The notes beneath the pieces are model-generated. The model was given only the letters and a program-made list of their open reading frames with translations. It had not been told where the DNA came from and made no database searches. Below, piece by piece: positions 10,201-17,698 of a DNA stretch of 36,064 nucleotides (position 1 is the stretch's first letter; each line of letters starts with the position of its first letter). A program made the position numbers and the translations under genes. This stretch comes from JAZREA01 sp045660545 (GTDB taxonomy: Bacteria; Bacillota; Clostridia; Monoglobales; Firm-18): positions 1 to 36,064 of the forward strand of contig JAZREA010000024.1 in NCBI GenBank assembly GCA_045660545.1, written 5' to 3'.

Positions 10201-11057
10201 GTAAGCAACGAAGCTGCTGACTCTACCGTCGGCGGCTCGCCAGGACGAAGCTTTTTATAAATTTCAACAAGGCCTTCGCCCATAGACTTGGACGAATCCT
10301 TTTCTAATGAAACCAAAAGCTGCTGCTCGCTGCCGAACAATTCGAGGATTTCTGCGTCTGTTCCGTTATCAAACGCGCATATATCAACATACTTTTCCTC
10401 TCCTGCGACAGAAAGCTTAACAGTATTTTTAAGAGCGAGTGCACGAAGGAACACCGAAACAGGAAGCTTACGGTTTCTGTCGATTCTTACAGAAATGGCC
10501 TTGTTGGCATCTGTTTCGTATTCAATCCAGGCACCACGGTTTGGTATAACCTGATTTTCAAAAAGTTCTTCGCCTAATTTGTCGTATTCCTTTTTGAAGT
10601 AAATGCCGGGGGCACGAACAAGCTGGCTAACCACTGCACGCTCGGCACCGTTGATGATAAATGTACCTTGTTCTGTCATCAGCGGAAAATCGCCCATAAA
10701 TATTTCCTGCTCCTTGATGTCTTTAATCAAATTGGAGTCAGAATCTTCCTTTGTCGTAAGACGAACCTTCACGCGCAAAGCTGTTGAATAAGTAGCGTCT
10801 CTATCCTTGCTTTCTTCCACGCTGTACTTGGGTTCGCTGTCAAGCGAGTACCCTACGAACTCAAGCATCATTTTGCCTGAAAAGTCCGTAATGCACATGT
10901 CGCGGAACACCTCTGCCAGACCGTCAGAGATAAACCAGTTGTATGAGTCTTTTTGGATCTCAATCAGGTTTGGCATCTCGATGCTTTCACCTATTTTTGA
11001 GTAACTCATTCTGACGTTTTTACCGTAACGGACCGGTTTTACCATAGGTTTTTCCAT
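7230..11057 (-). CDS. rpoB: DNA-directed RNA polymerase subunit beta
   Basis: Second largest RNA polymerase subunit, about 1275 residues. The rifamycin-pocket region reads [33 protein letters not shown], with the residues equivalent to E. coli Gln513, Asp516, His526 and Ser531 all wild type, so rifamycin sensitivity is expected. Later blocks such as [17 protein letters not shown] and the C-terminal [20 protein letters not shown] are intact. The ATG at 11057 is preferred, with GAGGTG 9 nt upstream; the longer frame starts with a GTG that is part of that site. After the conserved core the protein carries a tail of roughly 80 residues, and 20 of the last 28 residues are Asp or Glu. It is the first gene of the operon, with its own promoter and no rplL directly upstream. 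Confidence 0.98.
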   Translation of the reverse strand: [1275 protein letters not shown]

Positions 11058-11178
11058 AAACGCAATCACCTCGTTAAAATTTTATGGGCAAAAAATCGCA
11101 TCATATCAGCATATTTGCCAAATGAGCAATCATTTTACGAAATAAAAATCCATAATATCCCTTATACTATACTGTACT

Positions 11179-11207
11179 ATGTTATCACATCAAAGAAGAT
11201 ATGTCAA
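11179..11207 (-). promoter_or_regulatory. Promoter of the rpoBC-str operon
   Basis: On the minus strand a perfect -35 TTGACA (11202-11207) is followed after 17 bp by TAACAT (11179-11184). The predicted transcript begins about 115 nt before the rpoB ATG. Phased A tracts lie directly upstream. This is a vegetative sigma-A type promoter and probably drives the whole rpoB-fusA operon. Confidence 0.75.
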
Positions 11208-11220
11208 GGAATTTTACACG

Positions 11221-11246
11221 TTTTTTTGATTTTTTTGGATTTTTTT
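11221..11246 (-). promoter_or_regulatory. Phased A-tracts (UP-element-like) upstream of the rpoB promoter
   Basis: Three exact A7 tracts on the minus strand (11221-11227, 11230-11236, 11240-11246) start 9 and 10 bp apart, close to one helical turn, and begin 14 bp upstream of the -35. Helically phased A tracts bend DNA, and A-rich upstream DNA can bind the alpha-subunit C-terminal domains, so this may boost rpoB transcription. The same bend lies upstream of the divergent cdaA promoter. Confidence 0.6.
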
Positions 11247-11305
11247 ACATATATTTCATATTTGGAGTAAAATATTAATTTTTTTATAAAAAAAACGGGT
11301 AACTC

Positions 11306-11335
11306 TTTACAAAAACATAGCTTAGAATGTATAAT
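11306..11335 (+). promoter_or_regulatory. Promoter of the cdaA operon
   Basis: TTTACA (11306-11311) and a perfect TATAAT (11330-11335) are separated by 18 bp. The ATG of cdaA is 23 bp after the -10, so the leader is short but includes the AAGGAGG site at about 11345. The 301-bp gap from 11058 to 11358 thus holds two divergent promoters and the A tracts, and no other gene. Confidence 0.75.
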
Positions 11336-11358
11336 GTATATATTAAGGAGGTTTTACG

Positions 11359-12207
11359 ATGCAGAACTTTATAAATTACATAATGTACTACAAGCAATTT
11401 ATAAGGATTATGGACATAGTGGACATACTTATCGTTGCTTATGTAATATACAAACTCATACAGCTTTTGCGCGAAACAAGAGCAGGGCAACTCGTTAAGG
11501 GTATTATAGTTATATTTGTTGTGTTGCAGCTAAGTTCATTCTTAAACCTTTATATGGTTAACTACTTTATAAAGAACGCTATGCAGGTCGGAGTTATCGC
11601 TCTTTTTGTCGTTTTCCAGCCGGAGCTCAGGCGTGCGCTTGAGAAAATGGGCAGAAGTAAATTCGGCAGCGTCATCTCCTTTGACGAGGCATATACAGAA
11701 GAAGAGAAAAAGCACACAATCAGCGAGATTTGCACTGCGGTAGGTAACCTTTCCGAACACAGAATAGGTGCACTTATTATATTGGAAAGAAAGACAAAAA
11801 TAGGCGACATCATAAGAACCGGTGTAACCTTGCAGTCTGTTATTACTTCCGAGCTTTTAATCAACATATTTGTACCGAACACCCCTTTGCACGACGGCGC
11901 GGTAATTATTCGCGACGGCAGGATTGTGGCGGCTGCGTGCTTTTTACCGTTAACACAAAACAACGACCTCAATATTGAGCTGGGCACAAGACACCGCGCA
12001 GCTATCGGTATAACAGAAACTTCCGACTCCGTTGCTTTGGTCGTTTCGGAAGAAACAGGAAAGATTTCGCTCGCAATTGATGGTACGCTTACCAGAAATC
12101 TTACGGTTGAGTCCCTCGAGAGAGCTCTTACAAAAATTCTCTCAACTGATGATAATCAGTTTAGCGGTAACAAATTAAAACTATGGAGGGGGCTTAAAAA
12201 ATCATGA
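11359..12207 (+). CDS. cdaA: Membrane-bound diadenylate cyclase CdaA
   Basis: Makes c-di-AMP from two ATP. This second messenger controls potassium and osmolyte transport and cell-wall homeostasis in Gram-positive bacteria. The 282-residue protein has an N-terminal membrane part of about three segments (roughly residues 15-90) and a cytosolic DAC domain. Both active-site motifs are present: Asp179-Gly180-Ala181 and Arg211-His212-Arg213. An AAGGAGG site precedes the ATG. The stop overlaps the start of cdaR by 4 nt (ATGA), indicating translational coupling with its regulatory partner. Also called dacA. Confidence 0.96.
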   Translation: MQNFINYIMYYKQFIRIMDIVDILIVAYVIYKLIQLLRETRAGQLVKGIIVIFVVLQLSSFLNLYMVNYFIKNAMQVGVIALFVVFQPELRRALEKMGRSKFGSVISFDEAYTEEEKKHTISEICTAVGNLSEHRIGALIILERKTKIGDIIRTGVTLQSVITSELLINIFVPNTPLHDGAVIIRDGRIVAAACFLPLTQNNDLNIELGTRHRAAIGITETSDSVALVVSEETGKISLAIDGTLTRNLTVESLERALTKILSTDDNQFSGNKLKLWRGLKKS

Positions 12208-13139
12208 AAAAATTGTTTTCTAATGATACATTCCTGAAAATTTTCTCCATTGTTGCAGCCATATTATGTTGGGTTTGGGTTGTGTTTATCACAAATCCCG
12301 ACCTGGAGGTAACGATTACAGACATACCACTTACTCTATCCGACCACCAGTCGATTAAAAGCGAGGGATACATCGTATCGAACGAAATCGACTCTACTGT
12401 CGATATTACTTTGCGCGGCAGCCGCAAAATGCTTGCGTCGGTTAACAAGGACAATGTTATTGCCTACGTTGACCTTTCGGGTTGTACAAGCAAAGCATCC
12501 TACAAGCTACCTGTGACTATAAAGCTACCTTACGACGAGCTGAAAATTGTAAGCAAAAGTGTATACAACGTCAGCGTATCGGTTGACAAGATTATGTCGA
12601 GGAATTTTGAAATCGAGACTGTTTTTTCAGGCTCTCCACGTAAAGACTCGTACTCTGTAAACTCTACCGAGCTTAAAACCGACGTTGTAAAAGTTGTTGG
12701 ACCCGAAGAACTGGTTAAGACCATCGAAAAGGCGTGTGTAACTATCGATGTAAACGGGGTAACAAAAGACGTTTCCGGCGACGCGGATGTGCTGCTATAT
12801 AACAGCAACGACAGCGTAATATCCTCCTCCGCCATTACGCTCAGTGAATCCAAAATTTCGTACATTTGTGAAATATATATGAGAAAGACTCTAAACGTAA
12901 ACCCTTCGGTTAGCGGCGATTCTTCTGTAAAAGCTACTGTTACAGACCACCCGACAATTACTCTCGTCGGTCCTGTTGCAGATGTCGAAAAAATCAAAGA
13001 AGTTACTACGCAACCAATCAGTATCAACGAGTCTGCCTTACCGGAAAGCTACAATACAAACCTGATAATACCCAAGAAGATTCAGGTTGTTGACGACATA
13101 ACAACAGTTAATGTATTGGTGGAAAAACATAATGATTAA
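12204..13139 (+). CDS. cdaR: YbbR-domain regulator of CdaA (CdaR)
   Basis: Membrane-anchored extracellular protein that modulates the cyclase CdaA in Bacillota. One N-terminal transmembrane segment (about residues 10-30, ending in WVWVVFITNPD) is followed by repeated beta-rich YbbR-type domains. Recurring signatures include DIPLTLS, KVVGPEELVKTIEKACVTID and ITLVGPVADVEKIKEVTTQP. Its ATG overlaps the stop of cdaA by 4 nt. In many relatives the next gene is glmM; here a flavoprotein follows instead. Confidence 0.92.
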   Translation: MKKLFSNDTFLKIFSIVAAILCWVWVVFITNPDLEVTITDIPLTLSDHQSIKSEGYIVSNEIDSTVDITLRGSRKMLASVNKDNVIAYVDLSGCTSKASYKLPVTIKLPYDELKIVSKSVYNVSVSVDKIMSRNFEIETVFSGSPRKDSYSVNSTELKTDVVKVVGPEELVKTIEKACVTIDVNGVTKDVSGDADVLLYNSNDSVISSSAITLSESKISYICEIYMRKTLNVNPSVSGDSSVKATVTDHPTITLVGPVADVEKIKEVTTQPISINESALPESYNTNLIIPKKIQVVDDITTVNVLVEKHND

Positions 13140-14664
13140 AAATATCAACGTTACCGTTCCGCTCGAAACAACAATTGACGAGGTCTTCTCGCTTGCGATT
13201 AAAAAGAGCGGAATACCTAAGGGCCGTATAACCGGCAAGAAAATCAAAAAACGTTCTGTGGACGCAAGATACAAAAAGGTGCAGTTTAATTACTGCATCT
13301 CTTTGTTTACCGAAAATGAGCAGTCGTCGTATAAAGAAGAGGCTCCTGTGTTCGGCAAGTTAAAGTCAAAAAACAGACCTGTAATCGTAGGTATGGGTCC
13401 GGCAGGGCTGTTTTGTGCCTACAAGCTTGCGAAATACGGCTACAATCCCGTTTTAATCGAGCGTGGTGGGAACATAAAGCAGCGAGTTGAGGCGACAAGT
13501 GATTTTGCTTTACACGCAAAGCTCGACCCCAACACCAACATTCAGTTCGGCGAGGGCGGTGCAGGAACTTTTTCGGACGGAAAGCTTACAACAAGAATCA
13601 ACGACCCGCTTTGTGACGCGGTTCTTAACACCTTTGTTGAGTTTGGTGCGCCCGAGGAAATACAATACCTCGGCAAGCCTCACATCGGCACAGACATATT
13701 AAGAGACGTTATTACAAACATCAGAGAGTCAATTATAGAAAACGGCGGAACTGTAAGGTTCAACAGCTTGCTCGACCAGATAGGCATTAGAAATGGCGCT
13801 ATTTCCTCCATTTCCGTAAATGGAAACCATGAAGAGTGCGACGTCTTAGTGCTTTGTACCGGACACTCTGCAAGAGACACGTATCGTATGCTTTACGACA
13901 ACAAGGTCTTTATGGAGCCAAAAGCTTTTGCAGCAGGAGTCAGAATAGAGCACAAGCGCGAATTTATCGACAAGGCACGGTATGGCGACTACGCAGGCCA
14001 TCCTGCACTTGGTGCGGCAGATTACAGGCTCGCCTACAACGGCGATAAAAGGTCATGCTATTCTTTTTGCATGTGCCCTGGCGGGTACGTTATGGCGGCT
14101 GCTTCCGAAGAGGATACAGTTGTAGTTAACGGAATGAGCAACCACGCAAGAAACGCTGAAAATTCCAATTCAGCGCTTGTTGTAAATGTTACGCAAAACG
14201 ACTACGACGGAGTGCTTGGTGGAATAGAGTTCCAGCGAAAGCTTGAACGTGCGGCATTTTCCGCAAAAAATCCATACTTTGCACCCGTGCAAAATACACC
14301 CGACTTCCTTGCAAACAGGCAATCTACAAGCATAAAAAATATCGACCCCACATACCCAATCGGGTACGAAACGGTCGATTTAAACAAGATTTTGCCCAAA
14401 TTTATTGCAGAAACTCTTAAAGAAGGAATTTTATACTTTGATTCTACAATCAGAGGGTTTTCTAAAAATTCTGTGCTTACAGGCGTGGAGACACGTACTT
14501 CCGCTCCCGTAAGGATAACAAGAGGCGAAAACATGCAAAGCATAAACGTCAAGGGCCTCTACCCCGTCGGCGAGGGTGCAGGATACGCAGGCGGAATTAT
14601 GAGCGCGGCTATCGACGGGCTAAAAGCCGCAGACAAAATAATGAGTATATACGCTCCGTACTAA
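13132..14664 (+). CDS. FAD-dependent dehydrogenase of the COG2509 type
   Basis: Predicted cytosolic flavoprotein, about 510 residues, with no established substrate. A basic N-terminal region of about 80 residues is followed by the dinucleotide-binding motif VGMGPAG (about 87-92) and ERGG at the end of the second strand. Further FAD-family signatures are EGGAGTFSDGKL, VLCTGHSARDTY and the C-terminal YPVGEGAGYAGGIMSAAIDG. The ATG at 13132 is preferred: it has a weak GGTGG site upstream and gives the usual MIKNI start, whereas the longer frame adds seven residues from inside cdaR. It overlaps the end of cdaR by 8 nt, so it belongs to the c-di-AMP operon at least transcriptionally. The 3' end meets a convergent gene after 9 bp. 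Confidence 0.85.
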   Translation: MIKNINVTVPLETTIDEVFSLAIKKSGIPKGRITGKKIKKRSVDARYKKVQFNYCISLFTENEQSSYKEEAPVFGKLKSKNRPVIVGMGPAGLFCAYKLAKYGYNPVLIERGGNIKQRVEATSDFALHAKLDPNTNIQFGEGGAGTFSDGKLTTRINDPLCDAVLNTFVEFGAPEEIQYLGKPHIGTDILRDVITNIRESIIENGGTVRFNSLLDQIGIRNGAISSISVNGNHEECDVLVLCTGHSARDTYRMLYDNKVFMEPKAFAAGVRIEHKREFIDKARYGDYAGHPALGAADYRLAYNGDKRSCYSFCMCPGGYVMAAASEEDTVVVNGMSNHARNAENSNSALVVNVTQNDYDGVLGGIEFQRKLERAAFSAKNPYFAPVQNTPDFLANRQSTSIKNIDPTYPIGYETVDLNKILPKFIAETLKEGILYFDSTIRGFSKNSVLTGVETRTSAPVRITRGENMQSINVKGLYPVGEGAGYAGGIMSAAIDGLKAADKIMSIYAPY

Positions 14665-14673
14665 ATTCAAACA

Positions 14674-15006
14674 CTAATCAAGGCTTAGTACAACGCGCCT
14701 TTTTAAGAGATTCAAGTCCTCTAAAATATCAGAAACACTAATCGGTGTGACATTGTTTCGGCACAAAAGACGAAGCAATTTGTCCGCCGATTCTTTATTA
14801 TCCGTTATACCTTTTACTGTTTTTACCTCTTTATATATAAGTCCGTTGATGGTTTGCTTTTTTACAACCTCTATACCAAAGGGCACTTCGTGGTCGTAGC
14901 CGTCGTCGGCGTCCTCCATCTCTGTACGTATGTATTCCACCACCGCCGAGTCCTCGCATTCGAGCAAATCTTCAAGGTCTATTGCACCTATTAATGTCTT
15001 TTTCAA
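14674..15006 (-). CDS. Hypothetical protein, DUF6514-like
   Basis: Small acidic protein of about 110 residues that resembles the clostridial DUF6514 family. The pattern is an acidic N-terminal half, a central FGIEVVKK strand, and the ending NVTPISVSDILEDL. Its function is unknown. The start is uncertain: the longest frame begins at a TTG at 15039, but that codon overlaps a likely -10 box. A TTG at 15006 has an AAAGGA site 9 nt upstream and is preferred. No signal peptide or membrane segment is seen. It converges on the flavoprotein gene with 9 bp between stops. Confidence 0.65.
   Translation of the reverse strand: MKKTLIGAIDLEDLLECEDSAVVEYIRTEMEDADDGYDHEVPFGIEVVKKQTINGLIYKEVKTVKGITDNKESADKLLRLLCRNNVTPISVSDILEDLNLLKRRVVLSLD
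14680..14704 (+). terminator. Weak terminator-like hairpin after the flavoprotein gene
   Basis: AAGGC (14680-14684) can pair with GCCTT (14697-14701), followed by TTT, just after the plus-strand flavoprotein stop. It lies inside the 3' coding end of the convergent DUF6514-like gene. The stem is short with a 12-nt loop, so it is weak, but no other terminator for the cdaA operon is visible. Confidence 0.3.
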
Positions 15007-15038
15007 ATTCACCAGTCCTTTATGTTTAGTCTCATACA

Positions 15039-15067
15039 ATTATAATATACGGTCGATGCCATTTCCA
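15039..15067 (-). promoter_or_regulatory. Promoter of the DUF6514-like gene
   Basis: On the minus strand TGGAAA (15062-15067) and a perfect TATAAT (15039-15044) are spaced by 17 bp. Transcription would start near 15032, which makes the upstream TTG at 15039 untranslatable and supports the start at 15006. Confidence 0.55.
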
Positions 15068-15187
15068 TATAAACACACCGCAAAAAGCCCTATAATCCGA
15101 CATATACCGTCATAACACGACTATATAATTATTTGTTCTACAAATTATTTGACTTTTTTGTTACAATTAACAAATTAACTGAAATTT

Positions 15188-15217
15188 AAAGGATTTTGGC
15201 CCTTCTTTGTAGAATAT
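15188..15217 (+). promoter_or_regulatory. Sigma-H-like promoter of hpf
   Basis: AAAGGATTT (15188-15196), then 12 bp, then GTAGAATAT (15209-15217). This fits every position of the B. subtilis sigma-H consensus as I know it (RNAGGAWWW - N11-12 - RNNGAATWW). The hpf ATG lies 53 bp downstream. B. subtilis hpf (yvyD) is also transcribed by sigma-H, along with sigma-B, so the match is functionally sensible. A TTGACT box at 15149-15154 lacks a convincing -10 partner. Confidence 0.6.
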
Positions 15218-15270
15218 TTAAGTAGATAGAAAGTAAAATTCCTATCGACTAAAACCAAGGAGGAATTGTT

Positions 15271-15795
15271 ATGAAAGCAACAATAGTAGCAAGAAAGATT
15301 GACTTAACACCGGGCATGAAAGAATACATCGAAAACAAGCTTTTAAAGCTTAACAAGTTTTTTGACGACGACACTACTGCAAAGATAACTGTCTCTGTTG
15401 AGAAAAAGCGTCAAAAGATTGAAGCTACAATTTACTCTAAAAATACAATTTTCCGTGCCGAACAGGTTAGTGACGACATGTACGTTACTATGGATATGAT
15501 TATAGACCACATCGAACGCCAGATTCGCAAAAACAAGACAAGGCTTGAAAAACAGCTTAGAGTTGACGCTTTCAACGCAATTGACGCAGGCGCTGCGGAT
15601 ATTGACGAGGAAAAGGAATTTAACATTATTAAAGTTAAATCACTCACCACCAAGCCCATGAGCAACGAAGAGGCCATATTGCAGATGAATCTTTTGGGCC
15701 ATTCGTTCTTCGTGTTTAAAAATTCCGAAACAGAGCAAAATAACATCGTGTACAAAAGAAAAGACGGAAATTACGGTGTTATTGAAATTAACTAA
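15271..15795 (+). CDS. hpf: Ribosome hibernation promoting factor, long form
   Basis: Binds the 30S decoding region in stationary phase or stress and pairs ribosomes into inactive 100S dimers. The 174 residues comprise an S30AE/RaiA-type N-terminal domain (about 1-100), a short linker, and the C-terminal dimerisation domain of the long form (about 118-174). The latter shows KPMSNEEAILQMNLLGHSFF and the ending YKRKDGNYGVIEI. A strong AAGGAGG site (15257-15263) precedes the ATG. It stands alone between a sigma-H-like promoter and a terminator. Confidence 0.95.
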   Translation: MKATIVARKIDLTPGMKEYIENKLLKLNKFFDDDTTAKITVSVEKKRQKIEATIYSKNTIFRAEQVSDDMYVTMDMIIDHIERQIRKNKTRLEKQLRVDAFNAIDAGAADIDEEKEFNIIKVKSLTTKPMSNEEAILQMNLLGHSFFVFKNSETEQNNIVYKRKDGNYGVIEIN

Positions 15796-15798
15796 ACC

Positions 15799-15831
15799 AA
15801 AAGGACGGTCTTTTAAAGGCCGTCCTTTTTT
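15799..15831 (+). terminator. Rho-independent terminator of hpf
   Basis: The stem AAAAGGACGG (15799-15808) pairs with CCGTCCTTTT (15820-15829), with the tail continuing as T residues. It begins a few bases after the hpf stop and ends 16 bp before the start of the next gene. Confidence 0.85.
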
Positions 15832-15847
15832 ATATCTTGGAGAGAAT

Positions 15848-16888
15848 ATGAAACCTTATGTTAAAAACAGGCTTTGGCTTTTTGCCATCATAACTTTACT
15901 TATAATAATTTATAAGACGAACTTCGGCACACTGTTTTACAAGCTAAACCAGGTCCTTAGCCCTGTTACAATCGCGCTTTTATTCGCCTGGCTCCTCCTC
16001 CCTTTAAAAAGCAAACTCGAAACACACTTCAAAACAAGCAAAAAGGCCTTTATAAAAAACAAAGCCGCAACACTGGCGGCGTTTGGTGTTTATATTGCAT
16101 TTTTAACTTGCATCGGAATTTTCTTCTTATACCTTATACCGATACTGTACGACGGAATATCAAATATAATTTTGAAGATATCAAAGCACTACGCTTTAAT
16201 AAGCAAGTATTTAGGCAGCGATATAATAAGCGAAATCTTTAAAAAAACAAATCCCGCGCTATACATCAGCAGCGCAAAGAGCACAGCTTCCGTCATATTT
16301 AACGCGGGTATGTCTATGGTAGTTTTAATATATATACTTTTGGAGCACAAGGAGCTGAAGCTTTTCGCCATCAGCGCAATCGAGACGGTGCTTGGCACGT
16401 CAAAAACAGAAAGGCTACTGTACTACACCACCAAGACAAACACGATATTTTATAAATATTTCCTGGGAAAAGCAATAAGCTCGCTTATATTAGGAATAAT
16501 GGTAACAGCAGGATTTATCGTGCTAAAAATCAGTTACAGCATCTTTTTCGGCGCGTTGGTGGCCGTCTTTAATCTAATACCTATATTCGGAGCAATAATC
16601 AGCGTAGTGCCGATTGCAATAACAGCTTTTTCCGACTACGGGCTTGGAAAGGCTATTGCAAGTGTTGTAATAGTGATTTTATCCCAACAGGTAGAGAACA
16701 ACATCTTAACACCCAAAATAGTCGGTAACAGGGCAGGGCTCAGCGGGTTTTGGGTTATATTTTCGATAATAGTCGGTGGCGGATTGTTAGGCTTTTGGGG
16801 AATTCTATTATGTATTCCGACAGCAGCTTCAATAAAAATGATTGTATGTGAATCTAAAATACGGCAAAACAAAAACGGATTATTTTAA
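15848..16888 (+). CDS. AI-2E family transporter (TqsA/PerM-like membrane protein)
   Basis: Polytopic inner-membrane protein of the UPF0118/AI-2E exporter family, which includes quorum-signal exporters and sodium/proton antiporters; the substrate is not predictable here. About 346 residues with an N-terminal two-segment hairpin, a soluble middle part and a C-terminal membrane block. The family signature near the end is QQVENNILTPKIVG followed by GLSGFWVIFSIIVGGGLLG. The ATG at 15848 was chosen because the longer frame starts within hpf and crosses the terminator. GGAGAG stands close upstream. No separate promoter was identified; expression may depend on read-through. Its 3' end overlaps the convergent AraC gene by 9 bp. 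Confidence 0.85.
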   Translation: MKPYVKNRLWLFAIITLLIIIYKTNFGTLFYKLNQVLSPVTIALLFAWLLLPLKSKLETHFKTSKKAFIKNKAATLAAFGVYIAFLTCIGIFFLYLIPILYDGISNIILKISKHYALISKYLGSDIISEIFKKTNPALYISSAKSTASVIFNAGMSMVVLIYILLEHKELKLFAISAIETVLGTSKTERLLYYTTKTNTIFYKYFLGKAISSLILGIMVTAGFIVLKISYSIFFGALVAVFNLIPIFGAIISVVPIAITAFSDYGLGKAIASVVIVILSQQVENNILTPKIVGNRAGLSGFWVIFSIIVGGGLLGFWGILLCIPTAASIKMIVCESKIRQNKNGLF

Positions 16889-17662
16889 GTATTTTGACGG
16901 ATTTTCACCTGTAACCTTTTTAAACATAGCGCTGAAATAATATATATCCTTAAAGCCCGAACCAAACGCAGCTTCAGACACGTTTGCAGCTCCTGAAACG
17001 AGAAGGTCCTTTGCCTTATTAATCCGAAGATATATAGCATACTGTGTTGCGCTCATTCCGACAATCTCCCTGAACACTTTACGAAAATGCGAAGGACTAA
17101 GACCGGCTATTGCAGCCAGCTCCTCTACACTTATGTTCCTTGTAAAGTTTTTGTTAAGATAGCGTTTTACTTCCTCTATTTTATTATAATGTGCGGTGTT
17201 ATGTACGACTACGTCGTTTATCTGTATAAGCTGACAAAGAATGTCCTGAACTATCGTTCTGCAAAGGTTCATATAAGCCTTGGGCTTGTTGGTCCATGTG
17301 CTGTCAATCCTCTTAAAGCAGCTGATAATATGGCTGTTCGCGTTGTGGGTTATAAGAGGAATGTCGCTTTCGAAAGAATACTCCCCTCCGTCCAGCCCAC
17401 GAACATCAAATGATATTGATATAAAATGCCAGGGGTCTGACTGGTCAAACGCCGCAGTGCGCGACATTCCGGGCGGGAAAAGCATTATGTCATTTTCGCC
17501 CACTTCTATGGTTTTGCCGTCCGCCTCGTAAACACCATGTCCGCTTAAAAAAGCCACCAAAACAAACTTGGACATACTTGCAGACAGACTCCACCCCTTA
17601 TTACAACGTCTGTTTACGCAAAAGTCAACACCTGTGACAACAAAGTCATAATTATTGTTCAT
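16880..17662 (-). CDS. AraC-family transcriptional regulator with cupin-type sensor
   Basis: A 260-residue regulator. The N-terminal part (about 25-110) looks like an AraC_binding cupin, with GHGVYEADGKTIEVGENDIM and FPPGMSR. The C-terminal part (about 165-260) is a double helix-turn-helix, with ISVEELAAIAGLSPSHFRKVF, MSATQYAIYLRINKAKDLL and the closing FSAMFKKVTGENPSKYLK in successive blocks. The ATG has GAGGT 6 nt upstream. It is divergent from the RraA/SDR/dehydrogenase operon, and a direct repeat lies between the two promoters. The simplest reading is a local activator that responds to a small, perhaps sugar-derived, ligand and limits its own expression. Confidence 0.9.
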   Translation of the reverse strand: MNNNYDFVVTGVDFCVNRRCNKGWSLSASMSKFVLVAFLSGHGVYEADGKTIEVGENDIMLFPPGMSRTAAFDQSDPWHFISISFDVRGLDGGEYSFESDIPLITHNANSHIISCFKRIDSTWTNKPKAYMNLCRTIVQDILCQLIQINDVVVHNTAHYNKIEEVKRYLNKNFTRNISVEELAAIAGLSPSHFRKVFREIVGMSATQYAIYLRINKAKDLLVSGAANVSEAAFGSGFKDIYYFSAMFKKVTGENPSKYLK

Positions 17663-17698
17663 AATGTTACCTCGTTTTTGTATAATCTGATTAAATTT

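Noticed and set aside
7230..11057. Rifamycin-resistance substitutions in rpoB
   Set aside because: All classical resistance positions in the rifamycin pocket region read as wild type.
15149..15177. Sigma-A promoter for hpf starting at TTGACT
   Set aside because: The -10 positions at normal spacing read AAATTA or CAAATT, a poor match; the sigma-H-like pair downstream is better.
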